DNA from: a virus
Length of the DNA stretch: 64,000 nucleotides
Direction: 5' to 3' (one strand)
Virus record (IMG/VR): IMGVR_UViG_3300047444_000753
Span: 69,256 to 133,255 of that record
Under the pieces are notes generated by a model that was not told the DNA's origin, did no database searches, and was given only the letters and a program-made list of their open reading frames with translations. Position 1 is the stretch's first letter. Every line of letters starts with the position of its first letter. The position numbers and the translations under genes are program-made. This document shows, piece after piece, positions 44,919-54,600 of this stretch.

Positions 44919-45170
44919 ATGAAAACTTCAATGAATCTCAAAGGATCTGTCACCACTAGAAGAGGTACATACTTCTGGTCCGTCAAAGACGCCAACGGCA
45001 ACACCATGGCGTCGGGCGAGGAGTACCGACTCAAGCACGCATTTCAAGCCGCATACGATACGGTCTCCGCCGTCCGAGCATGGATCATGTTCGGACGCGG
45101 GGACCTTGTCGTTAAAACCAAGTTCCTTGAATGTGAATTCAAGCCCCGCAACCGCGTCGGCTCCATCTAG
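44919..45170 (+). CDS. Hypothetical protein, probably leaderless
   Basis: The 83-residue basic, beta-rich protein (TRRGTYFWSVKDANG) has no ribosome site. Not recognised. Confidence 0.6.
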   Translation: MKTSMNLKGSVTTRRGTYFWSVKDANGNTMASGEEYRLKHAFQAAYDTVSAVRAWIMFGRGDLVVKTKFLECEFKPRNRVGSI

Positions 45171-45171
45171 C

Positions 45172-45200
45172 TGGACAATCTAAACATACAAGGATATACT
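45172..45200 (+). promoter_or_regulatory. Promoter of the NAD module, leaderless
   Basis: TGGACA, 17 nt and TATACT. The ATG at 45207 is 7 nt after the -10 box. Confidence 0.65.
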
Positions 45201-45206
45201 TACATC

Positions 45207-46106
45207 ATGATCACCTTCAAAGCACGCACAGCATCCGGCGAGATTATCAAGTCCGCCCTCTCTCCCTTCACCTTCCCGGCAGGGGAGAAGCACCTCAAGC
45301 GCGAGGAACAGCGCGAGCTGGAACCCGTCGAGATCGCCATCATCCAGCCCGACCCCAACTCCCTGCATGACGACCTGTTCCAGCTGGCCATGTGGGCGTA
45401 CCGCCTGCTCGGGTCGGGCCACAAATCCGTCCTGCTCATTCCGTACCTCCCCGGTGCACGTGCCGACCGTGGGACCCCCTTCGGTGCCCGCGTCTACGCC
45501 CAGTTCATCGGCGAGATGTGGATTGACCAGATCATCTGCTACGACCCGCACTCCGGCACCATCGTTGAGGAGCTGAAGCTCTGGGTACATGATGAGGCAG
45601 TTGTCACTGTCCTCCGCCCCGAAGACATCCTCAACACCCAGAACTCCAAGCTCGTCATGCCCAACATCTACGACGGCATCATCGCCCCGGACAAGGGTGC
45701 CCACGACCGGGCTCACGGGGTTGCACAGGCCTTCGGGCTCCCGCTGTACACCGCCGAGAAGACCCGCGACTTCGAGACCGGCAAGCTTTCCGGCTTCAAC
45801 ATCGACCTGCCCGGTACCGGACATTTCCTGATAGTGGATGATATCTGCGACGGCGGCGGTACCTTCCTTGGATTGGCCGGAGTGGTTCCGAAGGCGGTCT
45901 ACCTTGACCTCTATGTCTCCCACGGCGTCTTCTCCAAGGACGCCCTGTACAACCTCAAGCAGGGATTCGTCAACATCTTCACGACCAACTCCTATGCCCC
46001 CACCCGCGTGCTGAATGATCACGGCGACTTCGGGGACCCGGATGCTGTTGACAAGTTCCACCGGATCGACATCATCCGTCCCATGCTGGACCGCATCTCG
46101 GTTTGA
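45207..46106 (+). CDS. prs: Ribose-phosphate pyrophosphokinase-like enzyme
   Basis: The 299-residue product follows Prs: PYLPGARADRG at residues 79-89 (Prs usually PYFGYARQDR) and the PRPP-type loop VDDICDGGGTFLGLA around D211-D212. Prs makes PRPP from ribose-5-phosphate and ATP. In the NARP1 pathway of phages a Prs-like enzyme (Adps) instead adds pyrophosphate to ADP-ribose. The adjacency to a NAMPT-like gene fits either, and the altered substrate-side motifs leave NARP1 open. No ribosome site is visible. Confidence 0.85.
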   Translation: MITFKARTASGEIIKSALSPFTFPAGEKHLKREEQRELEPVEIAIIQPDPNSLHDDLFQLAMWAYRLLGSGHKSVLLIPYLPGARADRGTPFGARVYAQFIGEMWIDQIICYDPHSGTIVEELKLWVHDEAVVTVLRPEDILNTQNSKLVMPNIYDGIIAPDKGAHDRAHGVAQAFGLPLYTAEKTRDFETGKLSGFNIDLPGTGHFLIVDDICDGGGTFLGLAGVVPKAVYLDLYVSHGVFSKDALYNLKQGFVNIFTTNSYAPTRVLNDHGDFGDPDAVDKFHRIDIIRPMLDRISV

Positions 46107-46131
46107 CAAAACCAAGATACATAGATACCTT
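46103..46131 (+). promoter_or_regulatory. Internal promoter before the NAMPT-like gene
   Basis: TTGACA, 17 nt and TACCTT overlap the stop of the Prs-like gene. Confidence 0.65.
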
Positions 46132-46167
46132 TATATCAACGACGTACCGACAACCAGAAAGAGACTA

Positions 46168-47700
46168 ATGCTTCTCATTAACCCGCTTCTCAATACAGAT
46201 TCTTACAAGTTGAGTCACCGAATCATGTACCCGGAGGGTCTGGAATTTGTCCAGTCCAACTACACCAACCGCAAGTCCCGCGTCGAGGGCATCAACCATG
46301 TCGTCCAGTTCGGACTGCAGGCGTGGCTGAAGGACCTGCAGGAAGACTACGAGCGCTTCTTCGCCGCCGACAAGGCCACCGTGGTTCAGGAATACAAGGA
46401 CGCCACATCCACCTTCGTCTCCCCCGGCTTCAGTCTTGAGATGGTCGAAGACCTCCACGACCTCGGCTACCTGCCCCTGCGCTTCTCCGCAGTCCCGGAA
46501 GGCACGCTCGTGCCGATCGGTGTCCCGTCCGTACTGATCGAGTCCACCCACAAGGACTTCGCATGGCTTGTCAACTACGTCGAGTCCGATCTCTCCGCTG
46601 GCATCTGGCACCCGTCCACTGTCGCGACCATTGCTTGGTCCCTGCGCCGGGTCTTCGAGAAGGCCGCTAAGGAAACGGGCGGAGCAATGGAGGCCGTTGA
46701 CTTCCAGCTGCACGACTTCTCCTACCGTGGACAGGTCAACCGCGAGGCCGCAATGTCTTCCGGTGCCGCGCACCTGCTTTCCTTCTACGGCTCCGACGCC
46801 GTCCCGGCTGTGCAGTGGGTCAACTACTACTACCCGGGTGAGGACAACGGCCTGATCGCCGCCTCCGTCCCTGCCACCGAGCACTCCGTCATGTGCGCCG
46901 GAGGCAAGGAGGACGAGATCGAGACCTTCCGCCGCCTGCTCAAGACCTTCCCGACCGGCATCCTGTCCATCGTGGCCGACACGTGGGACCTGTTCAAGGT
47001 CCTCACCGAATACTTGCCGCTCCTCAAGGACGAGATCATGGCCCGCGACGGCAAGCTCGTCATCCGCCCGGACTCCGGCGATCCGGTAGACATCATCTGC
47101 GGAACCTCGCAGTACTCCATTGCCACTAATGACGACAAGTTCAAGCACATCTTCTACCCTGACCAGACAACCCCGGAAGGGAAGGGGGCCATGGAACTTC
47201 TGTGGGACACCTTCGGTGGCACTGTCAACGAGGCGGGTTACCGGGAACTGGACCCCCACATCGGCCTGATCTATGGCGACGGCATGTTCAAGGCACGCAT
47301 CGAGGACATCAACTCCCGCCTGAAGGCCAAGGGCTTCACCTCCATCGTCTGGGTGGCTGGCATCGGCTCTTGGGCCTACCAGATGCTCACCCGAGATACC
47401 TTCGGCTCCGCTGTCAAGGCTACCTACGTCATCGTCAACGGCGAAGGCCGGAACATCTTCAAGGATCCGAAGACCGACGACGGCACCAAGAAGTCCGCCA
47501 CGGGCAAGTTGGCAGTCGGCTACACGGGTGACGGCACGCTGTACCGCATCGAAAAGGCCAACGAGGAGCAGATCGCCCGCAGCCTCATCCAGCCTGTCTG
47601 GGAGAACGGCAAGTTCCTGAAGGAATACGCCTACTCCGAGGTCCGCGCCAACCTCAAGCGCTGGACCGGAATCCTCGAACGGAATGGTGGAATCGCGTAA
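46168..47700 (+). CDS. nadV: Nicotinamide phosphoribosyltransferase-like enzyme
   Basis: The 510-residue product is full length for NAMPT (about 490). Visible motifs are HDFSYRG (H182-D183), PATEHSVM with the catalytic-type His239, and IRPDSGDP (R300, D302-D305), the phosphoribosyl-pyrophosphate site, then LIYGDGM. NAMPT joins nicotinamide and PRPP into NMN. In NARP1 the homologue (Namat) joins nicotinamide to ADP-ribose pyrophosphate to give NAD+. The ATG follows GAAAGAG. The stop overlaps the next start. Confidence 0.9.
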   Translation: MLLINPLLNTDSYKLSHRIMYPEGLEFVQSNYTNRKSRVEGINHVVQFGLQAWLKDLQEDYERFFAADKATVVQEYKDATSTFVSPGFSLEMVEDLHDLGYLPLRFSAVPEGTLVPIGVPSVLIESTHKDFAWLVNYVESDLSAGIWHPSTVATIAWSLRRVFEKAAKETGGAMEAVDFQLHDFSYRGQVNREAAMSSGAAHLLSFYGSDAVPAVQWVNYYYPGEDNGLIAASVPATEHSVMCAGGKEDEIETFRRLLKTFPTGILSIVADTWDLFKVLTEYLPLLKDEIMARDGKLVIRPDSGDPVDIICGTSQYSIATNDDKFKHIFYPDQTTPEGKGAMELLWDTFGGTVNEAGYRELDPHIGLIYGDGMFKARIEDINSRLKAKGFTSIVWVAGIGSWAYQMLTRDTFGSAVKATYVIVNGEGRNIFKDPKTDDGTKKSATGKLAVGYTGDGTLYRIEKANEEQIARSLIQPVWENGKFLKEYAYSEVRANLKRWTGILERNGGIA

Positions 47701-48500
47701 TGAATATCACAGGTAATGTCGTGCTCGCCGGGGACTGGCACGGAAACGCTCCACAGGCCCTGAATGTGATCGACTACGCTATCCGCGAGGATATCAAGAC
47801 CATCATTCAGGTGGGTGACTTCGGCATCTGGCAGGATGACAAGCCCTACCTGAACAAGATGCAGAAGCGTCTGGGGGATCACGACATCACCCTGTACTTC
47901 ATTGATGGGAACCACGAGGACTTCCCGCGCCTCTACGACAAGAGGATCCTAGAGGACGGCACCCGCAAGGTCCGCACCAACATCTTCCATCTGCCTCGCG
48001 GCTTCCGCTTCACGTGGGAGGGCTACACGGTCCTCGCGCTAGGCGGGGCCGCGTCCATCGACAAGCCCTTCCGGCGTGAGGGCAGGAGCTGGTGGCCGGA
48101 GGAGCTGATCACCGAGGAGGATGTACAAGCGTCCATCAAAGGCGGTAAGGTAGACATCCTCCTCTCCCACGACAGCCCGAACACGGCACCCAACTCGATC
48201 ACAGATGACCCCCACGGCCAGCGAAACGCTGCAAGATTTTTCGGCTCCGACATGGTGGAGATGTGTAACGACCACCGAAAACAACTTCAGCGCGTCACCG
48301 ACGCTGTCACCCCGCGTTTGATCTTCCACGGCCACTACCACATGGCCATGTCGGGACTCTTCCGACACGAGGACGCGGACAAGACCCCCGCCCGAGTCTA
48401 CGGACTCGATCAGGGCACCGGGAGCCTTCCAAGGCACACGGTCACCCTGAGGGCCGACTGGGTCGCTGAAGAGTTGTCAACCCTTGACAACATACATTAA
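47700..48500 (+). CDS. Calcineurin-like metallophosphoesterase
   Basis: The 266 residues contain GDWHGN (D12, H14), VGDFGIW, GNHE (N71-H72), LLSHD and HGHYH (H210-H214), the complete set of metal ligands. It is coupled to the NAMPT-like gene by TAATG, so it likely acts in the same pathway, for example on a nucleotide, pyrophosphate or cyclic phosphate. The substrate is unknown. Confidence 0.8.
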   Translation: MNITGNVVLAGDWHGNAPQALNVIDYAIREDIKTIIQVGDFGIWQDDKPYLNKMQKRLGDHDITLYFIDGNHEDFPRLYDKRILEDGTRKVRTNIFHLPRGFRFTWEGYTVLALGGAASIDKPFRREGRSWWPEELITEEDVQASIKGGKVDILLSHDSPNTAPNSITDDPHGQRNAARFFGSDMVEMCNDHRKQLQRVTDAVTPRLIFHGHYHMAMSGLFRHEDADKTPARVYGLDQGTGSLPRHTVTLRADWVAEELSTLDNIH

Positions 48501-48511
48501 TCTGATATACT
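48484..48511 (+). promoter_or_regulatory. Promoter of the double-HTH gene
   Basis: TTGACA, 16 nt and TATACT. The ATG is 8 nt after the -10 box although TAAGGAG is also present. Confidence 0.65.
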
Positions 48512-48518
48512 AAGGAGC

Positions 48519-49049
48519 ATGACTACTATGACTGAAAAATCCACTCTTCCGGAACTTTCCGAAGAGACCGTTGCTACACTGAAGCGACTCCGTGAGACCG
48601 ATCGTCCCACCTTCTACCAGCACGTGGCATCCCTGCGCAAGAATAAGTGGCCACTCCGCGCCATCTCCCAACCGCTCGGTGTCTCACGCTCGATCGTCCA
48701 GATCTGGGAGAACAAGGTCCCCGACACTTCCGCGCTGCCCCAAACGGAGCAGCTGCCCAAGGCCATCGATGATCAGGTGAAGCCGATCTACCTGCGCTAC
48801 GAGCTGACCGACGAGGAGTCCGTACGCCTGTACACCCTCGCCCGTGAAGCCTCCAAGGTGCGCCGGTTCACCGACACCGATTCCCCGGCCCGTGAAGCCG
48901 CCAAGGAGCTTGAGGACCTGCTCCACTACCACAAGGATCGCGGCGCGTCTTTGAACACGCTCAAGGTCGCCTGTGGGGTTTCCCGCCGAGCCATTGCCCA
49001 GCGTCTGGAAAAGCGTGACAAGCCAGAGGTGCAGGACAAGGCGTCTTGA
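48519..49049 (+). CDS. Protein with two helix-turn-helix motifs
   Basis: The 176-residue product has one HTH at about 45-66 (LRAISQPLGVSRSIVQIWENK) and another at about 145-165 (LNTLKVACGVSRRAIAQRLEK), separated by a helical, acidic linker. It could be a regulator or a packaging protein. A two-headed DNA binder would suit the widely spaced dyad elements, but there is no direct link. Confidence 0.6.
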   Translation: MTTMTEKSTLPELSEETVATLKRLRETDRPTFYQHVASLRKNKWPLRAISQPLGVSRSIVQIWENKVPDTSALPQTEQLPKAIDDQVKPIYLRYELTDEESVRLYTLAREASKVRRFTDTDSPAREAAKELEDLLHYHKDRGASLNTLKVACGVSRRAIAQRLEKRDKPEVQDKAS

Positions 49050-49378
49050 GCTTCGACCTCCAGCCTGCAGAATACGTCTACCTTGACCTGTTCCCTGCCG
49101 ATGTCGTGGAGACCATTGACGATGTACCCCTAGGTGATGAGCTTAGGGTCGTCGTGACCGAGAACTATCTCTACGTGCTCCGGGACACCCCGGACGGCCC
49201 GGAGATGCTCTCCCAAGAGCCTCTGCGCGACTTCTCTGGCACGAACAAGACTGGCTACACCATCGAGACCGTATTCAACCGCTACTACGTCAAGCGTGCC
49301 CCGAACTGCGGGTGTGGTGCGGCCCTGCGCGGCATCACCCTGTTCCCCGGAGCCGTCTACGTTCGACCCACTTCCTAG
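49046..49378 (+). CDS. Hypothetical protein, TTG start
   Basis: The 110-residue, beta-rich product ends with a CGCG pair (residues 92-95). Coupled to the double-HTH gene. Confidence 0.55.
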   Translation: MSFDLQPAEYVYLDLFPADVVETIDDVPLGDELRVVVTENYLYVLRDTPDGPEMLSQEPLRDFSGTNKTGYTIETVFNRYYVKRAPNCGCGAALRGITLFPGAVYVRPTS

Positions 49379-49384
49379 GAACTC

Positions 49385-49585
49385 ATGCCCAGCCCCATAC
49401 CGAATCCGCTCTACGGAGACGTCAACAAGCCCGGAGGCACCACCCAAGTCGGCTGTGTCAACTGCCTCGCCGAAGGTGTCCATGCCCCACAGGAAATCAT
49501 CTACCACTACGGCGGATATTCGATGTGTATGAAGCACGTCCAGAACGCCCTCCAGAAGGCCCAGAATGCGTCCAATGCCTCTTAG
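49385..49585 (+). CDS. Small protein with CxxC
   Basis: The 66-residue product has GCVNCLAEGVHAP and later C-x-KH, a probable zinc site. It is preceded by TAGGAACTC. Confidence 0.6.
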   Translation: MPSPIPNPLYGDVNKPGGTTQVGCVNCLAEGVHAPQEIIYHYGGYSMCMKHVQNALQKAQNASNAS

Positions 49586-49895
49586 CCCCACCGCAGCCCT
49601 TCTAGTCGATACAGCAGCCGTCTACCGCCTCACCAAGCTGGTTACAGAGGACTACCTCACCGAGGATCTGCGTAAACTGGTGCAGGAGAAGTTCCCCGCC
49701 GTAATGGACAAGCGCACACGGATGAAGCGTAAGCACAAAATCGTTTACTTCATCAATTGCCCATGGTGCGTTTCCATTTGGGCGGCAGGTTTTATCTTTG
49801 CACTACGGAAAATAAACCCGGAATTGGCAACATACCTATCGTCAATTCTTGCAGCATCAGCACTAACAGGGATCGCCGCAACTAAGGGTATATAG
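49566..49895 (+). CDS. DUF1360-like membrane protein
   Basis: The 109 residues contain VYRLTKLVTEDYLTEDLR and NCPWCVSIWAAGFIFAL, then a second hydrophobic segment, the DUF1360 pattern. It overlaps the previous gene by 20 nt; an ATG at 49575 is possible. Confidence 0.65.
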   Translation: MRPMPLSPTAALLVDTAAVYRLTKLVTEDYLTEDLRKLVQEKFPAVMDKRTRMKRKHKIVYFINCPWCVSIWAAGFIFALRKINPELATYLSSILAASALTGIAATKGI

Positions 49896-49942
49896 AATGA
49901 TAGAATTGTCTACAGACGTTTTTTCTGATAGCGGAGTAGACA

Positions 49943-51640
49943 ATGCCTTTTTTCACACGCGCCAACGAGCCTTCGCCTGAAGAGAACAATCCTTTTGGTG
50001 CCGCACCCTACAACACCCCGCGACCGCTGACTGCCAGCGCCGCCCGTGTTGACCTCAAGAGCGGCAAAGAGCTCGAAGCCGTGGCCAGACGACGTCAGGT
50101 GGGGAGGTGGCAGACCGATGCATGGGAATACTATGACCTCATCGGAGAACTCAAGTTCGCTGCCACCATCCTCGCCAACGTCCTCTCCCGTGTCAACATT
50201 TACCCTGCATACATTGCAGACTCCTCGCAGGTTCCCGCCCGCGTAGCCGTCATCGACCACCTCGATGACGACTTCAAGGAGAAGGCTTCCTCCCTCCTGT
50301 ACCTGCTTGAGACCGGAAACGGCGGGACTGCAGGCCTGCTCCGCTCCGCTGCCCTGAACCTCTTCGTCGCCGGAGAGTGCTACCTTGTGCGCGAGCCCGC
50401 CAAGTGGTCCACCGGGGAACCGGAGAAGTACCAGATCCGCTCGATCGATGAGATCGTGGCCACCCCCTCTCAGCGCAAGAAGGCTCGCGGCAACGCCGCC
50501 CCCAAGAGCGGATGGTCTATCAAGCCCAGCCGTGACGCCACACAGGACGAGTACATCGAGATTCCGGAGAACGGCTACATCGCCCGTCTCTGGCGTCCGC
50601 ACCCCCGCTTCTCCGATGAGGCGGAATCCTCGGTCAAGGGCGTGCTGGATCTTTGTGATGAACTATTGCTTCTGGCCCGCACGGCTTCTGCCGCTGCCAA
50701 GTCCCGCCTGAGCTCCGGCGTATTCTTCGTACCGGATGGTCTTTCCTACGCAGCTGGCTCCGACGCCGACATGACCGATCCCGATGATCCGAACGCAGTC
50801 TCCACCGATGATCAGGATGATTTCGAGGAACAGCTCATCGACGCCATGGTCACACCGATCTCGGACCCATCCAGCGCCTCCGCCGTCGTGCCTCTCTTGG
50901 TCCGTGGCCCGGAGGAACTGGGCGCAAAGATGTTGCACCTCAGCTTCGCCCGCTCGTGGGACGTCAACCTCGCTAAGCACATGGACACGGTCCTGAACCG
51001 TATCATCTCCGGCATCGATCTGCCTAAGGAAATCGTCGGCGGTATGGCGAACCTCAAGGGTGCCAACGCCAAGATCGTTGAAGAGACCATGTACTCCTCT
51101 CACATCGAGCCGATGATCCTCATGCTTTGTGACATGCTCACCGTCGCCTTCCTGCGTCCGGCTCTGCGTGCCATGGGCTTCGAGGAGCAGCACATCATGC
51201 GTACGGTCATCTGGTATGACCCGTCCGCTGTCACGGCCAAGCCGTCCAAGTCTGAATCCGCCACCCTTGGATTTGACAAGCAGATCATTTCTGCGGATGC
51301 TTGGCGTCGTGCCCACGGCTTCTCGATCTCGGATGCACCGACCCAGCTGGAAATCGCACAGCGTCTCGCGGTCGCCAAGGGCCTCATCTCCGAGCCGCTT
51401 GCCGAAAAGCTCATCTCCACCCTGATCCCGGACCTGATGGCCGATCTCCGCAAGGAACAGCTCCAGCAGTCCGATCCAAACTCCGCAGCGGCGCTGAACG
51501 ACGCTCTGAGTGGTGATACACCACCCGTTCCGGACGCCTCTCCAGCCGGTGACACGCCTGCCGAACCGGCAGCCGATGCCCCCGCATCTGGTACAATAGA
51601 CACTAGTACACCGCCTCCTTCAACGCTACTGGAGCCATAA
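49943..51640 (+). CDS. Portal protein
   Basis: The 565-residue product has the layout of actinophage portals: an N-terminal domain with RWQTDAWEYYDLIGEL and AGECYLVREP, the central stem and crown (SRLSSGVFFVPDGL, KMLHLSFARSWDVNLAKHMD, RIISGIDLPKEIVGGM) and an Ala/Pro-rich tail. Twelve copies form the DNA channel at one capsid vertex. No large terminase is found upstream within 17 kb. Confidence 0.85.
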   Translation: MPFFTRANEPSPEENNPFGAAPYNTPRPLTASAARVDLKSGKELEAVARRRQVGRWQTDAWEYYDLIGELKFAATILANVLSRVNIYPAYIADSSQVPARVAVIDHLDDDFKEKASSLLYLLETGNGGTAGLLRSAALNLFVAGECYLVREPAKWSTGEPEKYQIRSIDEIVATPSQRKKARGNAAPKSGWSIKPSRDATQDEYIEIPENGYIARLWRPHPRFSDEAESSVKGVLDLCDELLLLARTASAAAKSRLSSGVFFVPDGLSYAAGSDADMTDPDDPNAVSTDDQDDFEEQLIDAMVTPISDPSSASAVVPLLVRGPEELGAKMLHLSFARSWDVNLAKHMDTVLNRIISGIDLPKEIVGGMANLKGANAKIVEETMYSSHIEPMILMLCDMLTVAFLRPALRAMGFEEQHIMRTVIWYDPSAVTAKPSKSESATLGFDKQIISADAWRRAHGFSISDAPTQLEIAQRLAVAKGLISEPLAEKLISTLIPDLMADLRKEQLQQSDPNSAAALNDALSGDTPPVPDASPAGDTPAEPAADAPASGTIDTSTPPPSTLLEP

Positions 51641-51643
51641 AAT

Positions 51644-54600
51644 ATGTTTGATCGCAGCGCCGCAGTAAAGCTCCAGCTACGAGATGCCAAAGGCCGATTC
51701 ATCAAGATGGGTTCCCACGTAAAGTGGACATCCCTCTCCAGTGGCAATGATGTTTCCGGCATCGTGCGCGGCGAAGACGGCAACAACGTCATCATCGAAT
51801 TCCAGCATGGCGGAAAGCCGTACACTATCCATGTTCCGCACACCAAGCTCAATGTCATCAACGAGAAGGCATCGCTTGACTCTGCGTACGTGCAGAAGAT
51901 GGGCGGACACGTTGACACCCCGAACGTCAACGACCCCGGCGTAACCCCCGGACACGCACCCAGTGCCCCCGCTGCACCGTCCAGCCCGGGTACACAGGGT
52001 GGCCTGATCAAGAACTTCGCCACGTTCAACACCAACGAGACCACCTATAAGGTTGGCTCCGCTGACGGCGAAAAGATTATGACCCCGGTCTCCGACCTCA
52101 AGCTCGGCGATCAGGTCTTCCCTGTCGCCAAGGCCAGTACGTTCCAGAAGAGCCCCTACAATGCCAAGGGCAATGGGTCCAACACCCTCATCCAGAAGTT
52201 CGGTCCCGGCGTCGGAACCGTCACCAAGATCGACCCTAAGGGCAACTGGGTAGTCATTACAGATGACTCCAAGCCACCCAAGACCTACGCGATCTCCAGC
52301 GGTCACTTTGTCTTCAAGCGTGATGCCAACACCGAGCGGGCCGTCCTCAACGCCCAGAAGATGGAAGCCTCCACCATCTACGCTGGCAAGACTCCGCCGT
52401 CCCTCCCGTGGATCGACGGGCTCAAGACACCCAACGCACCCGAGACTCCGGCCCCCAACGTTCCGGCTGAGCCGAACATGCCAATTTCCGACCACGTCGG
52501 TGTCTCCGACATGCCTGTTGGGTCCCGCATCCCGCTCGGCGGCGAACAGGGCTTCGCCACAAAGACCGGCGACAACAAGTGGGTCAACGAGAAGACCGGC
52601 ACCCAGTTTGACGACAAGTCCGCAGAATACATCCTGAAGACTCCGACCCCGGAGAAGACAGCCGCCGACCCGAACCAGCACGTCGGCCCTGCCCACGCGG
52701 ACCAAGTTGCCAAGGACAAGGCGAGCACCGTGGAGAACCCGCTGGGGGACAACTTCAGCGAGCTCCCACCGATGACCTCCTACCAGAAGGGTGACGTTGC
52801 CCTCCTCAAGGACGGCACCCTCGCACCATGGATCGGCAAGGGCCAGATCACCCTCGAAGACGGCTCCAAGGTCATGGGCAACAAGTTTGCCGTTGACGGC
52901 GTCGGCAAGGGTGTGGCCGGTAAGGACATCGCCAAGTCCTACCGTCCGAAGAGCTTTGTCATCCACTCCCCAAGCGAGAGCCCGTTCGGCCCTGACGCCC
53001 ACGGCTACAGCTTCGATCTCTCCAAGCCCAACAACGAGAACTTCAAGGCCGGAGACCTCGTTGTCTACGGCAAGGAGAACAATCAGGGCAAGATCTTCTC
53101 CGTCAACCCTACGAACATCCTTGTCGAGAAGATGAACTCCGACAAGACCGTCCACGGCACAGCCACCATCGTCGCCGGTCAGGTCCACGGAAAGTACATC
53201 AAGGATAAGTCCTCCTCTGCTGTATCTGCACCGGACAGCAAGCTGGATTCGATCAGCCCCGCCGAGGATCTTACCCCTGCCGAAGAGCAGAAGATCGCGG
53301 ACAGTACGGCACAGAAGCTTGCCGACTTCGCCGAGAGCGTAGACTTCACGGTCTACCCTGCTGGCACATCTTTCTGGGCCAAGGACGGCAACCCGCTGGT
53401 TTCCGCTGCGCTCGAAAAGATGGGCGTGGCCAAGAACAAGCCGACCCTCGTTTCGGATGAGGAATTCGCCAAGCTCAGGGATGAGGGCCACCACGTCATC
53501 TACCGTGGAATCAGTGGCGCAGTTCAGGGCACTACTGCAGAGCAGGCCCAGCAGGACATCATCTCCTCCGACTCTCCGAAGATCGGCAACGGTCTCTACG
53601 GCGGCGGCACATACTTCACAAACAACCCCGATGCTGCCGCGCACTACGGCCACAGCAACGGTGCAGTCTCCACCTACGCCCTGACACCTGACGCCAAGAT
53701 GGTCACGATGGATGACATCGAAAAGATCAGGGACGACATCAAGGCCGAGCTCGGCGACAAGATGACGCCCAAGGTGTCGGCTGCGCTGGATGATGTCGGT
53801 TTTGTCGCAGTGATGTCGGGATTCGATGGCATCTTTGTGCCCGGGGGGAACGGCAACGACAACGGTGCCACGAACTTCTACACCATGCTCAACCGTGGGA
53901 CCATGGCACACACCGAGAACAACATCGTCCCCACCGATAAGTTCACCTTCAAGAATACAGATATGCCATGGGGCAACAAGAAGGAGACGGCCTTCGGCAA
54001 GGCTGTGCCTACCGGCAACCCGGCCCTGAAGAACCCCGAGGCCGCTCCGGCAGAACCGAACGCGCCGAAGCCTCAAGGCAAGGCACCAGCCTTCAAGCAG
54101 ACCCCTGCAGCCCCCGCTGAGGCACCCGCAGAGCCTTCGGCACCTGCCACACCCGACGCACCTGCTGAGCCTGCTATAGCCCCAGAGCCAGCGGCTGAGG
54201 CACCAAAGGCTGATGAGGCCACACCGACCTTCCCAGACAAGGGCAAGACCGGCACGGACAGCGCCGGAAACACCGTCAAGGTCAACGACCAGATCGTCCA
54301 CCCCAAGAAGGGTAAGGGAACGGTCGCCATCGTGCTGCCGTCCACGGACTCGGTCAAGGCGTACTACCCGGACGGCACTTACGCGGTCCACAAGCAGCAC
54401 ACCATCACCAAGGTGGATGCTGAAAAGTCTGCCGCCCCGTCGTCCCTCCCGTCCAACATGGCGGTTGGCGACTCGGGCATGGACCCCGCGACCCACACCA
54501 AGTTCATGGTGGGCAAGAACAACTCCATGCTCCACATCGGTGATAAGGTTACCCACAGTAATGGGGATACCGGAACCATCACCGCCATCTACACAGGGGA

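Noticed and set aside
45180-47259. Long minus-strand frames opposite the Prs-like and NAMPT-like genes
   Set aside because: The plus-strand proteins carry clear catalytic motifs; the antisense frames are by-products of codon bias.
51677-54556. A 959-codon open frame antisense to the giant gene
   Set aside because: It mirrors the G/C-rich third positions of the plus-strand gene, has no start signals and encodes a Val/Arg/Gly-rich sequence without domains.
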